Origin: Balanoglossus misakiensis
Lineage: Eukaryota; Hemichordata
Length of the DNA: 64,000 nucleotides
Direction of reading: 5' to 3'
Assembly (NCBI GenBank): GCA_040954595.2
Contig: CM082577.2
Location: 7,874,001-7,938,000 of the forward strand
This document shows, piece after piece, positions 36,729 to 49,200 of this stretch (positions are counted from its first letter, which is position 1; every line of letters starts with the position of its first letter). Position numbers and translations under genes: made by a program. A model generated the notes under the pieces. The model was not told the origin of the DNA and ran no database searches. It saw nothing but the letters and a program-made list of their open reading frames with translations.

Positions 36729-38342
36729 ATGTTTACCATCCTTCGTCTTGTCGGGCTGGGTAAGTACCCATTTAAGTCTTTCAAGAGGTTTCGTATTGTA
36801 TACAGAAGACGCCCCTCGAACGAAAGTAAATATCTCTCTCATTTCTTTTCAATTTTCATTACAATCGATTAAACAAACACTTTGTCAGTCTTTATGACTT
36901 TATCATTTTGAAGTTGAGTACATATGTCCACCGAGTTTATTTTTTAAGGAGAGTTGTCGATCAAGCCGGTAAATATTTAATGTCCATTTTCTGAAGTAGC
37001 TATGCATATTCATTCATCATAATAATTCAGACAACAAATCATCTACATTTAACCAAACGACATCTTTAAACACGACGGACTACGTACAATTACATGTTCG
37101 AAAGGCCTTATAAGTAATTTACACCATTTACATTGTTAGAGACAAAATGCGTTTTCAAATCAGAATTTTCAAATGTACAAGCTTACCTTCGCTATACCCA
37201 AGAGAGTTTGTGCTAAAATTAATATACTTTTGTTGTAATGTCAATGAGCCAATTTTAATTCCTTGGCTGAATGTTTGTTGTTTTGCAGCGTCGTTGATAT
37301 CTGCTACCACGGCAGCAACATGCTGCTTGTGCGATGACACTGATTCCAAGAACGCCTTTGACTGTTCCACTGACTGTGGAATAGAATATGATTGTGATGG
37401 CAAGGGGGGCGGCGGACAAACAGTCTGCGTTGTAAGTGTTTTCATTTAATTGTAAGTGTTTTCATTGTATTGTACATACTATTATTTTGGTTTCTGTCGA
37501 CGGAGGTTGGAAAGAAACCGTACTTACTGAACGTTATTGGATGAAGGCACTGAGGTCGATTTCACAGTAATATCATTTAAATCTTACGAAATTTTCTGGA
37601 CATGTCTCAAAAGTACACATAACTCATTGGGGCTACCTCCATCATGCACATCTAGGTTCATCGTCGTGACAACGCATCAACGACACAGTTCGTGAGAAAC
37701 TGTGCTTACTTGGGACAGGACGACTGTTACAACGGCTGTAGAACAAACCCGTTTGATGGTAAGACATAAACATAGTATTGCGAGAATGCAAATTTGAGAG
37801 CCATGGGACAATTTAGTGCGCCAAGGTCTTCGCTCTCCGAAAATTAGTTCGCTGGGGAGAATGTAGTCGAGCGGACGATGTGCGTGTGGATGATACATGT
37901 TAAATTGTGTACGAGTTGGAGAATGCGAATATAAGGATCATTGATCATGAGCCATCGTCACATATCTGTAAGAATATTGATAACATCGGTGACTTTTTGT
38001 TAAAGGTCTTTCCAAGTAAATGTACCTTCATCATTGGTTACACACGCAATGTTGAGGTAGGCCTAAATTAAACCATTTCTACAACCACCCGTTTCTTTCT
38101 TTTATGCAGCAAACGACCGCAAATGCGATGACTGCTGCGACACAGATCTCTGCAATGGACCGACTAATGACCCGGCAATCCACGACACTTGTGATCAAGC
38201 AGACCCAGGCAACCCAGGCAGCACCGTAGAAGGCCCGACCGGAGTCACTCCCAAGAACGCTGCATCTCAGTGTTATCCAGCCTGGACGCTGGTGGCACTG
38301 TTTGTCATGAAAATGTTCGTCATCGTCAGTAACGCGTCATAG
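36729..38342 (+). CDS. Ly6/uPAR-type three-finger protein, probably GPI-anchored
   Basis: Four phase-consistent exons (36729-36759, 37289-37431, 37656-37758 and 38110-38342) encode 169 residues. A signal peptide (MFTILRLVGLASLIS) is split by the first intron. The mature part is Cys-rich (TCCLC, DCSTDC, NCAYLGQDDCYNGC) and finishes with CCDTDLCN, the diagnostic end of a Ly6/three-finger domain. An Asp/Pro/Gly linker and a C-terminal hydrophobic stretch (WTLVALFVMKMFVIV) resemble a GPI-attachment signal. The protein is probably cell-surface; no ligand can be named. The doubled Cys (CCLC, DDCC) and long Gly-rich loop (GKGGGG) are less usual. It converges with NUDCD3. Confidence 0.85.
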
Positions 38343-38999
38343 ACCAGAGGCAGTCCGACAGTCTATACATAGACTGACGTTGTACATCTCTGCATCGAAA
38401 CGAATTTTAATTGTAACTTCATTTACCTGTTATCATACAAAGCAGATGATTCTAAGGTGATAATGGACACTTTTGTAATGCACAAGTATTTTGTGTACAT
38501 TTGTTCAATTTAATGACAGAAAACTTTATTGATCAGCAATAATAATACAGTCTCTTATGAAGTTTAAGAAAAAATTACAACACTAGTAAGAACAAATATA
38601 GAGTAAATATCAAACATTAACTTACATGACAAAATCAAAATCCTCGATGATGCTACAATAACTGTACTGGGATGTACAGTACAAAAACGTCCTCAAAAAG
38701 GCCAAAAACTGCAATGGTTCAGTAATTCCATTAGTACTGACTGCATAGCCAGTAATGAATGTTGGTTTTTTACTCTCCCAGAATACTAAAATAAAATTTA
38801 CAAAGAAACACTGCACCTCTTCCCCAGCTGCAGTTCATTTTTATATTCTGAATGCACAGCAGGGGAACCGCCCAGAGTTTATTTCTCATCTTTGCCTCCA
38901 GAGGGCCACATTAACCAGAGGTGCGTGGACTCCTACAGTCATATCACAATAAAGTGTTCGTGTAATCATGGAATAAGGACACAAAGTCTGTGTCTCTCA
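38343..38999. other. Convergent 3' region, Ly6-like gene and NUDCD3
   Basis: This AT-rich sequence holds both 3' UTRs. A minus-strand AATAAA (TTTATT at 38525-38530) is a candidate poly(A) signal for NUDCD3. No gene was seen. Confidence 0.5.
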
Positions 39000-41375
39000 T
39001 CACGTGGATATGTTCACCTTTGATGGGTCGAATGGTGTTCCTTTGAAAGGAGAGCCTTCTGCATCCCAGGCTTTCTCAAGTATCTGATGAGTTTCCTGAA
39101 AGAGGAATATAATCAAAGTTTTAATGGCCACCTATTTCATGATTATACATAAAATCATAACATATGCACATACACAAGTTTGCACTCAACAATCGACCTT
39201 TATTAAGTGGATATTCAACAACACATCAATTTATGGAACTGCCCCATCCACATGAAATGCACAGTTACACGAGTCAGTATACAAAGTCAGTGTTACATAT
39301 GATATGATGTCATGAGCAGATCAGAGTGATACCAATTTTACTTACAAGTTCTTTGCTAGTCGGTTTGCCCGCCTGCTTCTGTTGGAAGTCGAACATGGCT
39401 TGCCTCCACCCAGCTTGGGACTCGTCGTCCATTTCGTGCAGATGTCTGGTGGGGTCGATGCCGTCCTGTTTGATTTCCCGCTCGCCCTCCAACACGGCCA
39501 ACCACATCTTTTCCAGTTGTTTTTCCAGGGTGATCTGGTGCGGGGAAAAGAGACTGAGTGAAACTAATTTGCAACAAGACGCCATGAGACTGACAATACA
39601 TGAAGGATGATTTTCAACCTCCACTGTACAGTTTCTTGTAAAGTCAACAAATTCTGACTTGTCCTCAATTTCCACCTGTGCACCAGCAAACATTCAGTCA
39701 AAGCAACTCTGACAAAACTCTGGCCAGACATTACAAATGCTCACCTGAACACAGACCCCAGGTTCCAGACTCCACATGGACTCCTCTCTGCGTATTCCTT
39801 GCGTCAGCTTCCCTTCCACGAGCGTCTCGCCCTCTTCCCGAATCACTCCGGGTTTGATGGCCACTTTGACGTTTTCCTTCCCGATCTCCACAGTCACGTC
39901 CTTCGCGCGCTTGACTTCCTTCGGCACTGGAACTCTCACGTCGACATCGCTGAACGTCTGCGACCACGAGTACTTGTCCGTGACGGCGCCGTTGTAACAG
40001 TCAGGCTTTTGGGATGTTATTTTTGGCAGGCCACTGAAATTGATCAATGGAGGATGATGTTGTGATTGACAATTGTGTGATTTAAAGTACAGTTCTCACA
40101 GCCACACACAGAGAATATACACTGGTATTTTTGAACCCCTGATTTTCTGGATTGTACTAAATTACCTTTCGTATGGCTGAGATGTTGTCTTCTTTTCTGT
40201 TCTTGTGCCTTCCCCACTGCTCTCACTCGCATCTTGATTTGCTTGTTGACTTTCCTGGGTCACTTCTTCATTACTGACTTCCACCGTTTCAACAGCTCTG
40301 GGAGCAACTGCCAGATGAAAAACCATGCGTACATCTTTTTGAAGAACTCAAACAATAAAGGTTTTGGGTAGTTCTGTCTTATAATCATGAATGTTTCTTT
40401 ATCACTATGGCAACACAATACAGTATTCAACTGCAGACATTTACATCAGTCAATGAATCCCAACTCAAACTGTGTTTGCAGAAAATGAATGATGTCATAT
40501 AATTGTCTAACCAAAACTCACTTTGTCCACTCCTTATCTTCTCTTCCTGTTGTCTCTCAATCATTTTCGTGGCTATTTGTTCGTATTTTGTAAAAGTCTA
40601 GATAGAAAACAATGCACACAAAAAACCCTATTAATTGGATCACAGATGCAAAAACAATCTGCACTCTGCAAACCTTTTGATGAATCACACAAATGGTAAT
40701 TACTTGCGCAGCAAACAGAAACTGTGTACACATTTCCTCATCACTGTGATAACAGAAATGAGATCACAGCAGATAGTCATATTGGTGCAACACCACCAAT
40801 GTAGGCAACACAATGTGAACTTGGATGTACCAGCAGTAGGAAGGAATGTACCCACCTGCATCACTAGTTGTTTTGACACACCTGGTGGAAATCCCATCCT
40901 GTCTTCTTTACTATGCATTATTCGGTAGAAATCAGTTCTGAGAATACGACAGGAAAGTGGAGCAAAAGTGTGAAAATTATGAAGGGACAAAATTACTGAT
41001 GTGCATTCCCTTTGTTTGTATAACAAAACATTCTTATAAACAGATCACAGCAAATATAGTCAACTCGTCAAGGAAACAATACACTGAGCAGACGAGAACA
41101 GAAATTTATGCATGTGTTTAGCTTGTTGCAATGATTGTAGCGGGTGCTGCTAGGTTGACGATGTTGTTTGCCAACCTGGCACCGGCTACAATCACTGCGA
41201 GTAGTGTACAGTCAGCCTACTAGACGGTACGTGTGTCACTGATTATTTCTCAATATTTATGGATTCACCTTCTCATCAAAAAGCTGAAAACGATTTCTAG
41301 AAACGGCTTGATATCCCCAACATGCTGGAGAATTCCAAGGAGAGTGGAATCGTACATTTCACTGGAGGCGGCCAT
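39000..41375 (-). CDS. NUDCD3: NUDCD3, NudC-domain co-chaperone
   Basis: Seven exons, 41375-41269, 40937-40856, 40597-40522, 40307-40166, 40033-39745, 39534-39346 and 39095-39000, encode 326 residues with every phase matching. The N-terminus (YDSTLLGILQHVGDI; TDFYRIMHSKEDRMGFPPG) is the NUDCD3-specific domain. A charged coiled segment (IERQQEEKIR) and an acidic/Ser linker follow. The CS/NudC domain (YNGAVTDKYSWSQTF; VRVPVP; SMWSLEPG) and the conserved tail (EKAWDAEGSPFKGTPFDPS) complete it. Vertebrate NUDCD3 stabilises dynein intermediate chain and assists Hsp90 on Kelch/WD40 clients; the same role is inferred here. The gene is head-to-head with MICALL. Confidence 0.95.
41127..41203. repeat. 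Imperfect hairpin element (copy 2) in the NUDCD3/MICALL intergenic region
   Basis: TTGCAATGATTGTAGC on the left pairs with GCTACAATCACTGCGA on the right, and AGGTTG pairs with CAACCT inside. The terminal core TGCAAT(A/G)ATTGTAGC is shared with the hairpin at 14349-14448. It lies in the first NUDCD3 intron. Confidence 0.65.
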
Positions 41376-43258
41376 TTTCAAACCTAACTTTGAGGTCACG
41401 AACCAGGAAGTGGACATAGAGGCCCCTTATGTCTGGAAAAAATAAATCCTTTACCCGTCGATCGCGATAAATACTAGTGCTGTACGATATTTTCGTCGGT
41501 TCTAAAGACATTTTTCAGACGGATATAAGAATATACACATCCATATCATTTGTGATCGCGTTATCTTCTTCTTTTGCTGTTTTCAAGTGCAGTTCTGATT
41601 CTACCAATTTTAATAGAGTTAGGGGTGTCATACAGTGACAGACGGTGTAATTACTAAAGAGATACGCCGCCGTCTGACTTTCGGGTGATCACGGTCCCTT
41701 CGCACGCATCGGCGGACTGTTGTTTGGAGAAATAAGCAATTTTATAATAACCATATCAGCTGCAACCGTAAACCATGCTCATTTAGACAAAGATACTCAT
41801 GAAACGGAACTTCGAAAGCCGGAAATGTAGGAGCCAATAACGTAACGTTCACTACAACAGTCAGAATCACAAGGCCTGAACGACATTGTCAAGCAGGGAG
41901 AGGCCCAGTACACTATTTCAGGGTGAGTTATGGTTTTTCTAGCGTCTGCGTGAAACCTCGATCATAAAGTTCTGTAATTATATGATCATGCCAAGCATTA
42001 GTGAAGTATTGAGTTTTAACTGAGAGAATTGGCTTGATAAATCTGTGTATTATGAGTGAGTCCCACGGGTCAATGACTCAGTCATCATTGCCTTCGGCAT
42101 CGATCACGACAAGGTACAACACGGAAGGTAAACGAACGCTACCATACTGTCAAATAACATGCATAATGTCTTCCTACCTTCCACTGGCTGTGGCCTAACT
42201 TAATAGTAATCGCATGCTGTTGCAGGAAGCAATGTAGATGCCAGGACAGATAAACTTGAAAATTACAAGTAACCACTACTGTAGCAAAATTACTCAAAAT
42301 ATATTTAGTATAAATGTATTGAGTTGTGAAACTGTTTTAAAAACAGTTTCTCACCTAAATATATTTGGAGTAATGCTTTATTGTAATTTTCACGTTATCT
42401 GTCCTGCAATAATACTATAAACTAAGTAGTGGAGTCAGAATGTCACTTACTGACTACTCAAATTAAATGTCATAATTTGCATGATTTTGGAACATTGACT
42501 CACTGTATTTTCAGTTGTTTTTTGTAAAAGAGACATTTACATATCTGTTGTTCCATATGTCTTATATTAGTGGGTTTCAAAACCCTAGCAACCACTGAAC
42601 CTTACAATTTAAATAATTAGGCTTGGCTGGTGGACACCTGGTACTTGTCTTGTCTTGTTTACAAAAGTTACCATTGTATGTCAAGACCTATATGTGCAGC
42701 TCTGTGGTGTTGTTGGGCTGCTCTTATGGTGTGGTCTTGTCCAATATGTGTGTGATCTGTCATGATAAAGCTTCCACAGCCAATTATAATAAAGACTGTA
42801 TGTTTCATATATCCTGTGAATGGTTGCTTTGTTTCTAACCTTCAGAGGATTATCATCTTGTTTGTTTCAGTGTTGATCATTTTGTACTACATGAGATCTG
42901 TCAAACACTTACGTTGACTTGTACAGCTGCATTCTAAATCAAATTTAATGATCTTCACAACTTAAAGTAAGACAATAAATCCAAAAACAAAAATTAATAA
43001 TAAATAATAAATATGGCCCAGTCTTGTGTTTACTGAAAATCCCAAAGTTTGAAACTGAGATTGTGAAACATGACATACTTTCAGTTCTTTGAAAGGGTTA
43101 GTAAGAGGGTTATTTTAATACTACGGAAAATTTATAATCAGTATGATTTCCATCATTGATATCTATAGAATATTTCACACAAACACCTTTATTATCTTGA
43201 ATCTACAGATTATACCACAAAATACTACTAAAACTGTGGCAACACAAATCCATTAACC
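41376..43258. promoter_or_regulatory. Divergent NUDCD3/MICALL promoter and MICALL 5' UTR intron
   Basis: A donor at 41923 (TTTCAGG/GTGAGT) and an acceptor at 43208 (TTGAATCTACAG) outline a non-coding MICALL first exon ending at 41922 and the leader of the coding exon. Start sites for both genes therefore probably lie in about 41400-41900. No other gene was seen. Confidence 0.5.
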
Positions 43259-46200
43259 ATGGCATTGTCTGGAATGAAAGCATTACAAGTCTGGTGTCAA
43301 CGGGTCACGGAAGGTTATCGGGATGTCAAAGTTGTAAATATGTCTTCCTCTTGGAAAGATGGGCTGGCCTTCTGTGCTATTTTGCATCATTTCAGACCAG
43401 ATATTATGTAAGTGTATTGGCATATGTTTGCCACTCCCTGTACTGTACTCTGTATTCTATTATTTGTTTGAGTTGGGAAGGTTACACATTTGACAGGAAG
43501 TCGCGTTTGGGTCAAAGCTGCGTATCAAAATATGGAAGTTGTAAATGACATCAGATGTTGAAATTATTAACTTGCAAGTACAAAATGTATAGACATAAAA
43601 TTGAAACAAAATTCCAACTGAGCATACAATATTTTTTTCTATTAGATGCATTATAATTTTTTCCCTGTTAAATGGGAAATTTTGCCTGATGTTTTCTGAA
43701 TATAAGATACATTGTATCTCAAGAATATATGATAATAATTGGTCAAGTTTAAAGTTTGGGAAATTGATATATTGATTATACATTATATTCTTTTTTTTTC
43801 AGTGATTTTGATTCGCTTAAGAAAGGAGATGTCTATGTGAATAATAAATTGGTAAGTACACTGGCTGTTGTTATGTTTGATTAGATTAGTTGTCTAGAGT
43901 CAGATGTGTTCTGTCATTGACGAGTCTACAGCGCTGTTTTATTAGACAGGCACAAGTGACCCTAACTTTGTGTACTGTGGTATTCTTATTAACATTTTTT
44001 CACACACATGAACTAAATATCCCTTTGTGCAGTAACTTACTAAATATGTAATTCAAGAAGCTATTTAAAAATTCAGGTTAATCTCTGGTACTTTGTAAAA
44101 TGAAATTTGCCAAATTTACTTAATGCTTTGTTTGCTGAAGACCAGGAGTCATGGTAGAATTTTTGGAATGTGACCCAGTGATAGGTGGGTCGTATCATGT
44201 TTACAATGGTATTTGGGCAGCAAAGGGAATGCTTGGCTGTGTTTTCAGTGGCAGTTCCTTTTTCTAACCCTTTCACCACCATGGTTCAGTCCAAACCAAC
44301 TGTTTTCTATGGTAAGGTTGGACCTCTAAAGAGGGAACTGGGGGTGACAGGGTTAAATTTCATTCTGCGTTTTAATTAAATTCATTTTGTTGTCAAACAA
44401 AATGGGATTAAGTTTTGGTTAGCTGTATTTTTTAATACAATGAGTGCACATAATATGGTATTTTCAACGAGGGCCTAAAATATCAATAGACACTAGTCAT
44501 TTCATGAGAAATGTCATTAGTTACTTGTCAATGGACAGTTGTGATTATGGAGTGACTTTTCTCTGACTTTTATAGTGTGTGGGTGTGTACGTATACAGTG
44601 ATAAATAACTTGTAACGTGCAATACTACCTGTGCTTGTCTATTTCAGTGACTCATGTATGTAAACAAAACTGATGCAAGTAGTTGTGTATTGTTGGATGT
44701 TGTTGGCTCAGTAAAAGCAGCCACTCATGGAATTTCTACCCACTCTTACTTTAACAACATGATATACACCCACACATAGCAATCTTAGAACTGTTTTGGG
44801 TCTATTTATGTCATAGACATTGTTTCCCTCTGTTCATTGAGTCACAATGAAGTCATGAGTAATAAAGTCTCTTTTCTAAAGTTATAAGTGCATTTGGGAC
44901 CTGTCATATAGTGGGAACTTTTGTGTTATTGGCTTTGTCTTGATTGTGGGCACACCATGGATTTTGGTTGATCTTTTGTTCACATATTGTTACATCATTT
45001 ATTCCCTAGGCCTTCCTTACAGCACCTGAAATTCTCACAGTGACATTAACAATTACGGTTATCTATTTTCACCAAGCACATTGTACTAGCTACACTTAAA
45101 ATTCCCTTAACATTCCAAAACTCACTTGAACTCATCTCTCGCTGGATCTGCAATTTTTTACTGTTTTGGTATATGTATCAGCTGAATACAGTGAGTGTCA
45201 GTCTGCAATTAAAATTTTTCAGTCTGATCTGTTTGTGTACAAAAGATTTGTCTTTATCTTCTCTGTAATTCGACTGTATACATGTACCATATGTGATTTC
45301 ATTGACCTCCATGTATATTTAACAATGACCCTTGAAAACTGATAACCGTGGCCTCTACTACTGTGTGGAATCTGTGTGCGTTCATTGCGGTCACAGGGAG
45401 TAATCTGTCCTGAATTAGAACCAAGGGCACTGGCTTTATTTTTACATACGAGGATTTGCCAAGGCCCATGAGTATTTTGCCAACTCCATAAAATTTATGA
45501 ACTAAATGTTATTTATTATATTTGCAGTAGGTATGTTAATGCAGGGTTTTATTTTTATTTCCGTAATTTCCAATGATAGTGTGATCATAGGAAGGCATGG
45601 ACACAAGCACTTTAGACAGTGACAATATGCTGCAATCCCAAACAACAAAACAGCAAATTCTGTTGAATATGGTCTTTGTTGGTTTCTAAACATTTGCATA
45701 CACATGTATATTGTAGGGAATTTCTCTTTTGATCATTACATATGTGTCAGCTGAGATTTCTCAAGCCTACAATTATTTATTGATGAAAGGTAGATATATT
45801 AATTCACCATAGAATTGTAGGATGTTTGTGTACTTTCATTATTCCTTTGTGAAAATAAATTTGCATAAACTGCACCAAACACCTACCATACATCATAACT
45901 GTAATTGCATATAATGATACTTTCTTATCAAATTGAAAGATTGATTAAATAACTGATTATTTACCTGTTTGATGACAAAGCAACGACATTCATTTTCTCC
46001 AGGCGTTTGAAACGGCAGAAAGAGAGCTAGGTATAACCGCATTACTCGACCCAGAAGATATGGTTGCCATGGATGTGCCGGACAAACTTTGCATCATGAC
46101 CTACGTGTCGCAATACTACAATTATTTCAAACGCAAGACGGCAGGTGAGTCAGAGTGGGTTGGTGGTGGGTCACTCGGGGATTTAGGACGAGTGTCTGTA

Positions 46201-49200
46201 TGATCAACCGTTCGTTAGTTGTTTGGGTCTGTCTCTGTGTTAACAGTGTGGACTGACCAGTCGTTCGAAGATGATGTACTGTTCATCAGTCGAACAGGCA
46301 GAGACATATGCAGTGTACATGTAGGTTGTTATACACAAAAGTAAATGCTGAAATGTCACTGCTGTTCTGTCTGGATTGCTTCTCTCTGGAATTACACGCT
46401 GCGATTATTACAGGGTGTTGAACAGTGCACGTTATCAATACTGTATTATCAGTAGCTTTGGAACATTTATAGGAGGTTTTCATTCATACATAACAATGGG
46501 ATGCCATATTCCAAAGTTTGAATATGGTTACCATTTACATGCATACACGGTAATAGTCAAATTTCACTGTCATGTAAGCTGTATCTTTGATGTTGATAAA
46601 AATAGGTGATCCCAGAATTGGGTAAAAATTGAAATGGCTAAACTAGAACTGTAAATCACAGCAAGTATGCATGTCTAATATGTAGGTCAAATTCCGTGCT
46701 TCAAGGCAATGGTCAGCTTGTCGTAGATTATGCCAATGATACCATACTGACAATTTACATGCTGTTTGCATCATTTCAACTCGATGGTGGAAGTTTATTG
46801 GCCTTAAGTTGTTGTTTTTTATGACTTGGTTTGTCCCTAGTTCATTTCATTTAATACTTAAATTATTCATTTCACTTGAGCAATGAATTTTTAAATTTCA
46901 CAAGCTGCTGATAGGACTTGATCAAAGAAGGACTACTCTATGTCAGGTATTTTGTCAAATGTCAGATTGTTTGCATCGGTGAAGGGTCAAAGGTCAGAAA
47001 TGGAACTGCTAGGTTTCTTTCTGTGAGTGATATTTTTAAACGGAATACACGTATACCATATATCGGTATAGATACAAAATATCAACATTTAGAGTCTATC
47101 TCTCCTTGTGGCAATCAAATACTGCATGTATACTACTTATCTTTCTCTCTTGATCCATTGCATCGCAGCGTCAGATGCTAACTATTCCACCCACTGTTAA
47201 ACCACAATAAAAATGCACTTCGCACAGTCATTGAGTGTAGCAACAACTAAACACAGTGCAATTTTTCTTGCGCTGGTAGGTGGGATAAAAGTTCCCAAAG
47301 GTATGGAAGAACACCCACCTCCTGGAATTAAAACAAAGAAGGCCGTCCACCAAGAAAAACCCAAGGAAAAAGTACAGGAAAAACCGCGGGCAAATGTACC
47401 TGAAAAGCACACAGAAGTTGCCCATGACAAACCAAAAGAAAAAGTCAAGGTAAGTTTTAAATGTCTTACGCATTCTTGGAATGGACTGCTACTGACTCTA
47501 CCACGTCGCGTGGGCTTTGTCTATTAATTTGTGTAACTGGTACTTTTATATTGTCATTCTTCTCAACAACTGGTCTTCCTTATGTGCAGAGAAATGGGTC
47601 ATGGGGTAGTTAATATATCCTTCTTGTGACACCATAAACTTGCATTTGCATTTCATATTTACCTCAACACAGGCACTGCACACATACACGTACACATACA
47701 CACAACACGTGGTGTGAAAACATCTGGTTATGGATGTCATCTCTTCTGACTAATTTGTATGTACATGTACATGTATTACTAACTGACATGCCAACACTCA
47801 AGACTTGATCACAAAATGTATCAATCAAATTTGGGTTGGGTTGGGTTTCTTACGAGCAGCATTGAAAAACTAAGATATACAAGTATCAGTATAGAATTTT
47901 CTGTCATAGGTATAAGCCTGTGATGATGATTTCCTATTTTAGGTTGAAATCAAACCCCAGACAGGCGCTCCACTGGAGGCTCTCAAAGTTCATCCGAAGA
48001 GAAGCACATTCGGTGATAAATGTACTGCGTGTGGAAAGAAAGTGTACTTGCTTGAGAGACATGTTGCAGATGGCAAGCTCTACCACAGAGCTTGTTTCCG
48101 CTGCAAGGAATGCAAGTCCACGCTCAGACCCGGAAGCTACAACATCCTGGAAGGGAACGCGTTCGAATGTAAGTTGCACAAGAAAGACCACAGAAGGCAC
48201 GGCGGATTTCAACGGATGCACGGCAGGGACAAGAGATCGTCGCTCGAACGAGAGGACAAGAGCAAAGACGTCAAGGAAACCAGAATATTGAACAGTCCCA
48301 AGCACACGTCCAATGTGGCTGCCAAGATGCAAATGTACGAGACCGGAAATGCGACGAAATCGAATCAGACTGCAGGTGCCAATGCACCGGCAAAGCTGTA
48401 TGAAGCTTCAGCAGTGAAAGTCCATCCACCGAAAGATGTTTCCAAATCGGGAAAAGTCAGCGTCAGTGCCGTGACGACAAGCCAGGTGAAAGAGAAGGAG
48501 CCATCCAAATCGGGAAAAGTCGGCATCAGTGTCGTGACGACAAGCCAGGTGAAAGAGAAGGAGCCATCCAAATCGGGAAAAGTCGGCATCAGTGCCGTGA
48601 CGACGACTACGGTGAAAGAGAAGGAGCCGTCTGCAGTGAAGGTGCCTCCGAAGGACGACACGGCTATGAGGAAGGGCCTTCTTCAATCGTTGGCGGTGAT
48701 CAAGAAAAGGGAGCTTCAGAAATTCGACAATGTGCCGTCGAGTACTTCTCCTGAGCATAAGCCAAAGGAGGTCAAGAAAGTGATCGGGACGGAGGCTGAG
48801 AAGATGGACGCCAAGGTGTCAACAGCAGGGAGTGTTGAAAGTGGGGCCTTGAAAAAACAAGAGAATTTGAAAAGTGGGGGTGGTGGTGATCAGACAAAGC
48901 AGAAGAAGCCAGAAAAGGCGGGCGGTGCCCCTTGGATGAAAGAGGTTCAACTGAAGCGTGTCGACGAGGCAGCAAAGACAGAACCCGCAAAAGTGGCTGG
49001 AAGCAAAGCGAAAACGACCACAGAGCAAGTGACTGCGTCTGATAAAAAAAAAGTTGAACCGTCTGATAAAAAAAAAGTTGAACCGTCTGATAAAAAAAAA
49101 GTTGAAATGACTGTGAATTTGAAGAAGGAGACACCGAAGGTGGATGATAAGAAAGTAGAAAGTGTTGGTGTGGCAGGGGATGCGGATAAAATCTCCAAAG

